From the NCBI RefSeq assembly GCF_964355755.1, contig NC_092678.1:3940922-4004921 (forward strand): 64,000 nucleotides of DNA. Reading direction: 5' to 3'. The notes below the pieces were generated by a model. The model searched no databases. It was not told the origin of the DNA and saw only the letters and a program-made list of their open reading frames with translations. This document shows, one piece after another, positions 22,415 to 34,700 of the stretch. Position 1 is the stretch's first letter. Each line of letters starts with the position of its first letter. Source of the DNA: Antedon mediterranea. Lineage: Eukaryota; Echinodermata; Crinoidea; Comatulida; Antedonidae. A program made the translations under genes and the position numbers.

Positions 22415-25094
22415 AAGATACTTTAGGCCTACTACACAAGGCAAGAAACGTATGCTAAGATGGAATATCATTAAAATCCACGTACAATAGTTACAATGTT
22501 GAAGGTTTCAGAAGAAGAGAAAAACAAAGAAAACAAATGGAGAAACATTCTGATTGTTACATAATGTACCTTCGACCCAAAATATACAGAAAATATAATT
22601 AATTTGTCACAAAGTATTTAACAATTTCACAAATGTTTTCGATCACATGTCTTTCTAATTGATACTGGATAATTATTGGTAGAATATTCAAAATGTACGT
22701 GACAATTGAACAATAGGGAGAAGTAAAAGATAAACATTACGACCTAAGACATTAATTTCACATATTGTACTGTTTGTATGATGTGAATAAAGTTGAAAAT
22801 TATTATAACAGGAATTGCTGACATTTTTAAGTTTTAAGCCAATTTTGGAGAATTAACGATGGACAGACGGTACATAGTAATGGACGAATGTCATGATAAC
22901 GTTCTCCACCAATAAAACGAAATAATAAAACTCTGCTGTGCAATGTGTAATCTAAGAAAACTAAAATGCAGTTCCTATTATCTAAATAAGTGGTAGTTTT
23001 ACTAAGATCTATGTTCTTTATATTATCATACAGAGCATACATATAAAATATTAATATGCCTAATACAGTGTTTCCACTTGGGACTCATTTTGTTAAATAT
23101 ATTTGGATCCGCTTTTGTAATAGAATTGGTGCCCTATGGCTGTTCTGGGCCATTAGATGTGTCTAAGGAAATAAGATTCTATGAAACCATTTTTTACTTC
23201 GTCATATTATCATAAGTATATTGATTTTAACAATTATTATGCTTAAACGAAATAACCACTCAGAAAGAGACTTGCAATTTTGTATTATAATCCAGGTTAA
23301 ACGAAGTACTGTCATCATGCGGTTGAATGCATCTTAATTATTTTGCTTTATCAACAGATTATGGAATTAATCCTTATATGGGTCTCAAAGTTGACGGTTT
23401 AATCCGCTGAATTACACCATATCGGAATATATATATAAAATACTAGATTCTAGGAAGAGCAAAAACACTTTATGTTCGTTACGATTTTTATAAAATTTAA
23501 AAAAACAGCGAATATGTATATAAAATTAATATACTAAGTGCTACCATGATAACCTATGATGGATGGTGCTGTTGTAATTTGAAACAGGAACTCATGGTTC
23601 ATTCTCCTAATTGCAGAACATGCGTAAATGTTTATTCGTCATCAATCGGGAGGAAAATTCTTTGAAACAGACGATTGTGCGCAATTTAGGATGAATAACG
23701 GGTTATTCTCCTACTTCCACCCACGAAAATTCACCTGAAGGGGTACAGTGACATTAATGTACCAGTAATGGTTTTAGCAAAATTAAATGGTAAATGGATA
23801 TATACATGGCCTAACTTAACACAATATTGTCCTCCGGGGGTGCAAGTGTGAACGATTGATTTATTTATTCTACTTATCTGTCTAAACTGTTTTCTGCGTA
23901 AATTTACAAACATATATATTACATTTCTAAAATAGTGCAGACAGTTATTAAGACAGAATATTAAGAGCAGCACCCAGCAGAATGTTAATACAGTATTAGT
24001 TTTATCAAGTATACATATTACACAATATCAACCGGTTGCCGTAGTAATTTATTGAAAATATGATTCACCAATCGATGCGGCGCGCAAGCGTATTCGAACG
24101 CGGCGCTTAATTGGTTGTGGCGTTTATTCGACTACGACACTTATTCAATTGCGGCACTATGAAGTTCAATCACTTACGATTATTGCATACGTTACTACGT
24201 CCTTGAAAATGATAGTGTGTTATTGATCAAAGGTATTACCTAATGAAATCTGTTGTTAACCTCAAGCGGGTTGGACAACTATATATTAAAAGAATTGTTT
24301 TTTCAAAGAAATGTTTGCTCGATTTATTTGTAATTTGTTTTCTAGCTAATGCCACAATTCATAAGTTGTTCCACAATACCAATTTTCAGATTTCATAAAC
24401 AATTCGATTTTTTTTTCATTACACAGTAACTCTTTTATTTCTTTCTGTTAATTAGTTAATTTAAATTTATTTTTTTAGTTTAAACTTAATGGTCCTAAAT
24501 GAGAAAATTATCCAAAACGGGTTACTAACATTTTGTCGAATAATTAACCTAAAATAAGGGGTGCTGTGAACTAAATATTTGTGTTCCAATTGCCATATCA
24601 CTGATAAAATGGTATGGAAAATAGTTGTATAAGCGCGCGTATTATTGTCAACAGGAAATTACAGACTTTTTACAAAGTACAAAATGGCAAGTAACCGACT
24701 ATAGCTCTAGGTCATAGAACAGTACCGGAATAAACCACTCCCAGATAGAAAGAAGATATGAGTATTTACTAATATTCATGTCTGTAGCCGAAGGATTGTA
24801 ATATAGTTCCGGGGTGACTGTTTTACATAGGTTGTTATATCCATTAGTCAAGCAGAAGATAATGTCTCACTTGTCGCTTTAGAACGTCAAAAGAAATGAG
24901 TACAAAGTCAAAATAGAATTCAAATTCTATAGATAGAAGAACATAATACAGGTATTATTACAATCAAATTGTTAAAAAGTACATATTGAGGGAAAGCAAA
25001 GGCAAGATATGCTTTTAAAGGCACTTTTTACATTATTAGTTGAACTATGTACTAAATAATACTAATTTGAATACAATTCGAAACATGATCAGTG
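22415..25094. other. Gene-free spacer between GPCR array and tandem repeat
   Basis: About 2.7 kb with no frame that resembles a protein family. A GC-richer patch at 24072-24160 contains a degenerate short repeat (GGCGCTTA/GGCACTTA-type words). Nothing else recognised. Confidence 0.5.
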
Positions 25095-25912
25095 TTTGTA
25101 ATAGTCTCCACAAACAAAATGTGGACACTGCAAATGATGTAGACCAAGTCAATCCAAATGATGTCAGGTTTTGTAATAGTCTCCACTAAACCATGTGGAC
25201 ACTGCAAATGATGTAGACCAAGTCAATCCAAATGATGTCAGGTTTTGTAATAGTCTCCACTAAACCATGTGGACACTGCGAGTCAAGTCAATCTAATTGA
25301 TGTTTACTGGTTTTATAATAGTCTGGACACTGCAAGTGACGTAGACCAAGTCAGTCCAGTTGATGTCTACTGGTGTTGTAATAGTCTCCACTAAACAAAG
25401 TGGACACTGCAAATGATGTAGACCAAGTCAGTCCAGTTGATGTCTACTGGTGTTGTAATAGTCTTCACTAAACAAAGTGGACACTGCAAATGATGTAGAC
25501 CAAGTCAATCCAGTTGATGTCAGGTTTTGTATTAGTCTCCACTAAACAAAGTGGACACTGCAAATGATGTAGACCAAGTCAATCCAGTTGATGTCTACTG
25601 GTGTTGTATTAGTCTCCACTAAACAAAGTGGACACTGCAAATGATGTAGACCAAGTCAATCCAGTTGATGTCTACTGGTGTTGTAATAGTCTCCACTAAA
25701 CAAAGTGGACACTGCAAATGATGTAGACCAAGTCAATCCAGTTGATGTCTACTGGTGTTGTAATAGTCTCCACTAAACAAAGTGGACACTGCAAATGATG
25801 TAGACCAAGTCAATCCAGTTGATGTCTACTGGTGTTGTAATAGTCTCCACTAAACAAAGTGGCCACTGCAAATGATGTAGACCAAGTCAATCTAATTGAT
25901 GTCAGGTTTTAT
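25095..25912. repeat. Minisatellite, about 77-bp unit, 11 copies
   Basis: The unit contains AATAGTCTCCACTAAACA and ATGATGTAGACCAAGTCAA. Copies begin near 25098, 25174, 25251, 25316, 25379, 25456, 25530, 25607, 25684, 25761 and 25838. Most are very similar; the fourth is shortened. Each full unit carries a small hairpin (TCCACT, loop, AGTGGA). Confidence 0.9.
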
Positions 25913-26069
25913 AATGAGGAAACCGCAAAAATCATGGGCAATTTACACTCGATCCACAATAGATTGCAAAAAAACAGTTCGAAGGAAATTCAAATTTAGA
26001 GTTGTTGATGACATAGCAATGGGGCAGAGGAAAACCAGCTCCTCAACCACACAAGACTCTACCTCTTTG

Positions 26070-29000
26070 TTATTTATATTGCAAGTAAGATTTAAGGCTA
26101 GCGGGTACATCAAGATTAGGAAGATTGTCTAAATGACTGCTTCCAATATTCTTACGTATTTCTAAACGACAAAGTTGTTTTAAAGAAACGGCATTGCCTG
26201 TAAATAAAGAAGAGCATATGTCGTAAAAGGTGGTCTAAGTATTATTGCGCTACACGATAACTTTATCATGCATAAAAAGCAATAATAAAAACATGCGTAA
26301 AAGAAGGTATACTTACTGTGATATTTATATAAAGTACTTGCTGCGTCGCAATCTACTTCTACTAGGTCACATGGGTATTGTTGTTTTTTGTCTTTTACAA
26401 ACGGAGTTGCGCCATAGTCCATTAGAAGTTGTATAATTTTTGTGTTATTTCTCATAGCTGCTAGATGCAGTGGGCTGCAATGCGTTTGAGGCACTATGAA
26501 GTTTACACAGGAACCTAAGAAAAATTAACATTTAAAAAGATAAGCAAAAGCCAAATAAAAAAAAATACAAAATTAAATATTGAAATTGATAATTCAAGAT
26601 TTAAACTCACCTGACTGAATTAGGAAAAAAAAAAGGAATTTTAGATAGAGCAAAAAAAGTAATAATAAAAGGAAAGAAAAAAAATAAGAAAGTGATAAAA
26701 GGAAAGATGCAAGAATTAAACTGACCTGACTGAAGTAGTAAACCAACACATGCAGGATGTGATTGCTCACATGCACAGTGAAGGGCCGTTCCATAATGTT
26801 GGTCTTCTAATTCAAGTTGTGCACCAGCGTCAAGGAGTAATCTTACACACTCCTCATTGCCTATAATAAAATACAACAACAATCTATAGTTTGCTCACTA
26901 TTTATGAATTATTATTATGGGAAAAAATTCACATTCACATTAAATTGAGGAAGATCATTATTTACCATTAAGAGCAGCCTCATGTAATGGTGATCGTGTG
27001 GTCTGTTTTGGATTCACATCACAACCTGCTTCTATTAATAGTTTAACACAATCAACACTACCGGTGCTAGCGGCATGGTTTAAGGGTGTGGCACCTAGGA
27101 TATCACATGCATTCAACTGGAAAAAAACAAACAACTCCTAACTTCAATGTTCACAGAATGCAGGGGTTTAAAGAAGTAATTGTGAACCTGAAGAAAAGTT
27201 TGGTTTGGGAGAGTGAAAGAGATTAAAAAAACAAGTGCTGATGAACAGTAATTAGGAAGGTCCGTACTAACTAAAGCATTTAGTAAAAGTCTGTAAAACA
27301 ATGTTAGCAAAAATACAGTATTGTGATAAAAAAATTAAAAAAAAACCTTTTTGCATTGTCTTAATGAATAGCAAGGAATTTGAAACTTTTGGAAACAATA
27401 ACAGTTTTGAGATAGTTGACATAAACAATGAAATAATAATGAACCTGTTTGAAATCAGAATATACATTACACATTGAACGATAGACAAACGAAGAGTTCA
27501 TTCATTCAGTGTATCATTAGATATAAAAGGAAACAATGTACACTAAATTAATTAAATCTCAATGGCTACTTTGTGTCAAGTGAGTAGATACAATACATGG
27601 TAAGAAACCATTTATTAGTTTACAAACACTTTTTTGGGCCAAGTTTGTTCCATGCAGGTACTAACAATTCTCCCTCATAAGATCTGAACATGAAACATGA
27701 ACGGACACTATTTAAACTTTTTTTAGAAGCACACGTTATGGTAAATGTAATGATTTCTAACAGGAAAATCACAGCACATCACACTAGACAATGGTGACAC
27801 AGCAAGTGTTGTACAATACTGCAAAAACCCATACTTACTATACATACTACAGATAACCACCATTTGCACCTATATTAGTTAAACAGAGATGATTTTTAAT
27901 TGCTTATTCTTTAAAGTAATAATATTTTACCAACCAAATTTTTTTTTGTAGGCCCAGTTAGGTAAATGATATTTTTTTTTAAAATTTAAACTACAGTACT
28001 TATTTTACAAGTTTTTTCAAATTTGTTTTTTTTAAACTTGCATCCAATAACTACTTTAAATAATTGTTATATTAATTCCAGAATTCGAAGTACTTACTTC
28101 TGCCTTTGCTTTTATCAAATTTCGTGCACAATACACATGATTTGTTCCACATGCTTCATGTAAAGGCGTTATCCCCTCAGACGTTCTTCTATTGACTGCC
28201 TGACCTTCTCGTATCAGGCTGTGAAGTACGAGAAGCTGACCGGTAGATGCTGCAATGTGAAGTCTGGTACGATTATGGCCGCTGTATCGATCTATTTGAA
28301 GATACATGCAGTAGTAAACGTTCTATATTACTAATAAATATTAATCATGTATTTACCCAGGGAACAATTTTTAATCTGAATTTGGAGTAGGAAACAGATT
28401 TTTGTATTGCATTTCTGGAGAAAAAATTTGATGTCAGGCATTTGTTTTTTATGAATTGCTCATTCATCAAATACAGATAAATATATACAAATGACAGGAT
28501 GAGAGCAAGAGGATAACCCTATAAGCTCTAGAGCTTGATGTTCCCATAGTAGCCCTGTACAATCAGAATGGATAATACTGTAAACTGGTATAATCATAAA
28601 CATAACAAATTATATTCAAATCATTTTGTCCGAGTAAATGGTTTTTCAGCTAGTATGCAAGTATCTAAATCTCTCCACAAGCTTAACTTTCATCTAGGTC
28701 TACTAGGCCTACCCTTTGTACCTCAGCATATAAAGTACCAGTAGCTAAAAATAATACGCAAATAATAAAACTGTAAATTTAGTGGAATACATACCATGTC
28801 CATGCATAGTCGCTATCAAACAGAACAAATATTGGAAAGTGGAAATATTCAGGCAGCGTTATTAAAAAGTAATGGAGACAAATAACAGTAGGTTTCTAGC
28901 AAACTCTCAGTCTCAGTAATAAGTGGCAAACTGACATCTTGTCTCTAAACTTATTTATATTACATGCTTAAATAGAGCAATTTAACAGCACAAAAGAAGA

Positions 29001-30087
29001 CCTAGACCCAGAATTCTTTTCAAGCAAGTACAGTAATTCGATCAAGGTTGAAAGTAGAGAGGTCAAAGTAAATTCAACCAACAAATGCTTAAGTGAATTT
29101 AACTTTTTTTAAATCCTATTTTATTGAAGGTAATTATTATTAAGTATAAATTAAGTATACTTAATAAAACATAAAAAAACAGCACTCTGCATCATGTCAG
29201 TGGCTTAGTTAAACATCTGTAAAATATCATCTCCATAAAACTTTGAAACAAAACAGACAGAACACAGTTAGGGTAAAGGGCTGGTCCATGTTACACAGTA
29301 AGTTAAGAGTTGTCAAAACAATTATCTGATAACTTAATCACATAAAACTTTTGATTTTTTTTTGCCTGGGCAAGAAAATGTAATGACCTTTCTTTGTCCT
29401 TTAATTTATTCTAGCAATCAAAATTCATTTTAAGTATTCACAAGGTAACTTGGAAGTAAGAAAGGTTAAAAGTTTAATATCATCATGCTTGAGTGGCAAC
29501 ATTGTAAAGATGACCTAGAGACATAAAAAACTCACTTTAGTCAAGCCTCACACATATTATTTAATTTACCAGATGGTCACACAATTTTAAATAGGCTAGG
29601 CCTAGCTAGCTCTTCTAGACTACTATTAACTGTCCCTAGCCTAGTAGCCTAGCTAGGCCTATAGGCTATAGGCTATAAATAATAGCCAGGCTGCAGAAGA
29701 GAGAATACACAGTTATTACTAATTAGGCCTAGCTAGCTAGTAACTAGGCCTACTATACTAGGGCCAGGCCTATGCCTTTGTAGTAGTAGTGTGTAGGCTA
29801 GTAGGACTTTGCCTGGGGATCTAGGCTAGCCCTAGCCCTCTACTACTAGGCCTAGGCTAGGCCTCCTCCTATAGGCTAGTACTACCGGGTCCGTACTACC
29901 TAGTCTCTAGACCTAGCTAGGCCTAGGCTAGTTAGGCCTAGCTAGTAGTAAGTTAGTTGATGTAGCCTAAAGGGTAGGCCCAAAATAAATCCATTAACTG
30001 CATAAAGTAGACCCCTTATTAGAATTAAACATTTAAATATTAATAATACCGACCAACAAGGCCTGGATATCGTGTTTTGGCATCCAT
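26070..30087 (-). CDS. Ankyrin repeat and SOCS box protein (ASB family)
   Basis: Six exons join in frame to 279 residues: 30054-30087 (start MDAKTRYPGLV), 28098-28291, 26966-27116, 26726-26860, 26317-26514 and 26070-26197. Successive ankyrin repeats show TRLHIAAS, TPLHEACG, TPLNHAAS, SPLHEAAL, TALHCACE and SPLHLAAM cores with LLL..GA helices. The last exon is a SOCS box (LKQLCRLEIRKNIG, then LPNLDVPASLKSYL), ending in TAA at 26070. ASB proteins act as substrate receptors of cullin-5/elongin B-C ubiquitin ligases: the SOCS box binds elongin and cullin, the ankyrin repeats the substrate. Length and order resemble the ASB5/9/11/13 group, but I cannot assign an orthologue. The start lies just downstream of a foldback element. 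Confidence 0.85.
29575..29960. repeat. Low-complexity GGCCTA/CTAG-rich patch in ASB intron 1
   Basis: AGGCCTA, TAGCTAG and GGCTAG words are repeated many times in a few hundred bases, in irregular order. It lies in the first intron of the ASB gene, near its promoter. A smaller patch of the same kind is at about 36720-36770 in sulfatase intron 1. Confidence 0.7.
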
Positions 30088-30153
30088 TATTTAATTTAGC
30101 CACAGCTTACAGCACGTGTCCAAACAAACAAACAAGAAAGGTCGAAAATTAAT

Positions 30154-30338
30154 TGAATATCATGTGACACACAATCCTCCAATCAAATGACAAGAATCTA
30201 CTCACGTGTCATAGCACGCCTGAGTAGATTCTTGTCCTCCAATCAAATAACAAGAATCTACTCACGTGCGATAATAAACACGGACGCCTGAATAGATTCT
30301 TTTCATTTAATTGGAGGATATGGGTCACATGACATTCA
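30154..30338. mobile_element. Compound foldback element in the ASB promoter
   Basis: The outer arms 30154-30168 and 30324-30338 pair with one mismatch, and pairing resumes at TCCTCCAATC / TTGGAGGA. Inside are two copies of one arm (30175-30204 and 30235-30264), each followed by an inverted match (30220-30234 and 30289-30318), so two hairpins sit side by side. Both loops start at CACGTG. The element ends about 65 bp upstream of the ASB start codon. No coding capacity. Confidence 0.65.
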
Positions 30339-31715
30339 GTATCTTACGACACAACTTGACACGAGGGCCGGCTGGGCCAATGAAAAGTCGGTATTATTAG
30401 GAAAGAGTGAAATTTATTGTTTTATAATTTCATTTCGTGAAAGATGAAATGTTGTTTCTATTTTTACCTCATTATATTTTCATTATATTTGTACCATTTT
30501 GGCCTGAATATTAAAATATTTATTATTCTGGATACTGCTTTCTTTAGATGTTTATTAATTATTGAAAATATAAATTGAGATAAAAAAAATTACACAAATA
30601 ATACTTAATAGAAAATGATGCAAACAGACAGGTTTTTTTTTATAAAACTTTCTTTTAACTTATATTTAATTATTATCAATAAATTATACAATGATCACAC
30701 ACGATCATTTAAATAATAATTCCCAATTTTTATATTTAAATAATTTATTGTAACTTAATGCTCCTTAGTTTGAGGTGGTTAGAACTACACATAAATCAAG
30801 TGTTTATGAATATTTGGATCATTGTTGGATACAATAATTAAATACAGAATTTTCAAACAAAAAAATGCCAATCTTTAACCTAGGATAAAGCTATTTACAG
30901 GCAAGATTGATAAACCTTCAATTGTCTGATGTAATAAACAATAAAAAAGAAATTGAAATATTCCCTGAAAATAACCAAATAGCATAAAGCTTATTTTACT
31001 TTTTTTAGCTTTATGCGACAAAACAAATAAATTAATTCATTCTGTTATTATTAGAAAATTTGAAAACATTTAAACACATTCAAACAATTTACACATAATT
31101 ACAAATACATTGAAAATTAAATCAGCTGTCATTTAAAAAAAAATATTCTCCAACAAAAAATTCACATAGAAAAAATAGTTAAATAATATACAAAAACTAT
31201 TACACCAACTATGGATAAATAGCACAATTTAATCCACGCACCTACTAAATATATTATAATTTGTTTAGAAATGCAAGCTATATTTAACTTTCTAACGCTT
31301 TTTTGGCTGAGCTTTTGCAATGAACTACGGCAGACTTCTTCACCCGATCAGGCAACAACCAATGACAACGTTCGAAAGTCATCACAAATCAAAAGCTTCC
31401 TGTTACTTCTGAGGTTATATATTATAAATTATGTCAAGGGTTGAATAATACATATAAAATAAAAAATATTGGAATGATTAATGGTTTATTTAGCATTGCA
31501 TATAATAGGCATGCTTATTATTTAATTGTTTAAACTGTGTACTTAAAACTCGTAGTTGGCTTATATACTCGAGTAATGTGACTAAATCTATAAATGAAAT
31601 AACAAAAAAAAAAGAAAAATTGTTTCGTATATCATAAAAAAAACCAAATAAAAATGTTACCGATCCCATAAAAAATACAACATCTTGTAGTTCAGTCAAA
31701 ACACAAACTTGAGAT
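30339..31715. other. Intergenic spacer between ASB and sulfatase genes
   Basis: AT-rich DNA containing the 3' untranslated region of the - strand sulfatase. No gene, RNA or repeat array recognised. Confidence 0.5.
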
Positions 31716-34700
31716 TTAATTATAATTTACAGTTTTTACTGGAGAATTGCCATCTTGCTTTCCTACGGGATGGATTTTTCGACAGGAAGGTCCTTTGCAA
31801 ACGCTGAGTGCGATCAGCTTCTTATTTTGATCTGACAAAACCGTCGGACTAACAGTCTTGGCGATGTTTGCTAGTTGATGTGGATCTTTCACTAGATTGT
31901 AAAATTCAATGAAATTCTGAAAAACAAGAATAAAAAAAGATGAGTACAAATTTCATAAAGTAATTTTTAAATTAGAAAAGATTGCAAGAGGATTTGAATT
32001 CAGAATACTAGTATAACCTCCAATGACTACAATAATCATAAACATCAGACAAACAAACTACTTGTGAAAGTGATTGGAGCGTACTATATATTTTTTACTT
32101 ATTTCTTTTGGATCAAGGGAAAGGTTTGCCATATATATGTTTAGGTATCTCAATTTTATGTTACCTTCAGTTGTGTCTATCTTATAGCAAAACATAATTC
32201 AAGTTTCAATTTATTTTACCATATCAAGTTCATAAATAATAAATAACGAATACAGTACTGGTATGGATGACCATAAGAGCAATGCTCGTTTACCGGTCAC
32301 CTATATTTTTGCTCAATGAGATTTTTACTTGTTTTTACTTAAAAATATTCTTGTATTAGTATCTTAATATACCTCATCATCAGTAAATTCGCAGTACATT
32401 GTGTCAGTGCTGTCATTTAGCGAACGTATGCAAGAGTATGTATGATTTAGCCCGTCTTCGCATACACAATCAGGTACGCAGGTCTAAACAGAGAAGAAAA
32501 GCGGTGTTAGTACCATGCAAAAAAATAAAGCAATCAAAATACCTCTTCATCATTCATTTCACAATAAACAGTTTTCTCTGTCTTTTCAAGTGTCCATACA
32601 CAAGTGTACGTGTTGTTGATGGCGTCCTCACATACGCAATCTACACTGCACACCTACAAAGAATACAAAATATTTAAGAAACAAAGACAAACCACACTTA
32701 GATTTTTCTAATAAATGTAAAATTAAAAACTATATTTAAGGAAACCACAAACTTGTCCTCTGTAATCAATTCTTATTGCAATATGGGCGCAATTTTGAGG
32801 ACAGGCCTTTTGGGTGATCTATGTTCCTAAAAGTTTATAATACAATTTACGAAAATGAAAAGGTTAGAAAAGAGAGGTTAGAAGTTAGATAAAGAAGACA
32901 TTATTAGTGATGATTTTGTTGCTAGTGATGAGAATTATTGTTGCGATACTAATGATTAATACTAAAATGCACATGCACTAAACAGTTAAAGAAAAAAGTA
33001 AGAAAATAACAGAAATAGCATGAGTACAACCAAGCTGACATCATGGTACATGGTATCTGGGAGTTGACCACAATTTGTGTCGTAATCTGCATTGAGTAAT
33101 CATACCCAAGGCATGTCACACGGTACTGTGACGTCAGAGTTCAATACTCTATAACAAAACTAAATGAAACATTTCTGGATTCCAACAAAATAATTTATAT
33201 TTTAAAGGTAGGAACTGTAACTAGCAGGCGATGGACTTTGCTTTACTTACACAAAGATAATCAACATTTTTACAGCCTGGGGTTCCCTTCAGTAACCACT
33301 CCCCCTGATGTTCAACTAAAAATTCTTCTCGGAAACCAGTATTTAATGTGTCATTCTTTGGGAACTTGAAGAACAACAGACAAAGTATTTATGAATTAAT
33401 AATTAGTAAATTAGTTCAGAATTAACATACGAAACAATAAGATTTTCCAATTAGAATATATATTCTTTTGATTCTAACATGTATTCAATTGTCAATTTTG
33501 TATATTATAAACTGTGTAAAAAGTATATAGAAAAATCTTGTTGTCTATGTTAATTCTGAATTTCATGATTAGAGACCAAAGAATATTGTTGTTCTCTGAT
33601 CTCTAAAACACAGTTTATTACAAATAACTTACTGATAGAAACTTAGTATTTGGACAATTTTGAACATTTCGATTCTTAAATTCTCCTTGGTGCTCAACAA
33701 GAACCTGTCGGTATGGCTGTGTATCCTTCTTTGATTCATTAAATGACTTAATCTGGAATTATCAATGCTTTTAAAATATTTTGACAAAACTCAAACAATT
33801 TGTAAGGCAGATTACACAGATTCTAGTGTGAAACATGGTCTATATCTGCTTATAGTACAAGAACTGAATATGCCAATGACCAGCTATCATATGTCACTTA
33901 ATTCATTAATATCGTGAAAATCAGAGATTATACTACAATTGCAGACTATTCAATAAAGTTCCCAAAAGTTTACCAAAAGTGGAAGTAACGATGCACCATC
34001 CACGTCTGAGGGCGGTGTTAACCCAGCAAGGTTCACTATCGTAGGCATGATGTCAATGTTTATAACTGGATCCGCAATGACCTTCTTCTTAGGGACACCT
34101 GGGCCACGGATTAACAGCGGTATACGTACGTCAAACTCGTACAATTGACGTTTATCATTTGGTAATGAAAACTGACCTGTTGTATTTGAAAATCATACAA
34201 TTTTACAAATGGAGAAAAATTGTTACAAATTAAAAAGTCAAATATATGGGATAGCAAACAAAAAGTGTAACTTGCCAACACAAATATTTACTATTTAAAA
34301 TAAAGCCTTTCTAACAAGTCAAAAATGTATGTCCCTACTATTTCACAAAACCCTTCTCACCCAAATGGAATCCATTGTCAGATGTGTAAATGATAAATGT
34401 ATTGTCTAAGAGTTTCTTCTCTGTTAATGAATTCACAATTGACTCTACCATATCATCAACTGAGAGAAGAGTTCTCCACCTGAGAAAAACCAGAAAATCA
34501 ACAACGTTAAAAAACAATATTAACAAAGTATATAAATATGTTATATCAATATAAAAAAAAGAAATGACATTAACCTTTTTTTAAATGTTGAATCTACATA
34601 TTGTAATGATACATTAGACATTGGAGTCTTTGCTCTTCGAATTAACCAATGCTTATCCTGAAAAAAAAAAACACCAATTTATAAAGGTGAGGTTTTTCTA

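Noticed and set aside
24072-24160. Short GC-richer tract with GGCGCTTA-like words as a CRISPR-like or satellite array
   Set aside because: Units are too degenerate and too few; CRISPR arrays are not expected in an animal genome.
26594-26620. A second copy of the exon 4 donor context (CACCTGACTGAATTAG) about 120 bp into the ASB intron
   Set aside because: The match is only about 20 bp and no open exon body is attached; probably a local duplication without function.
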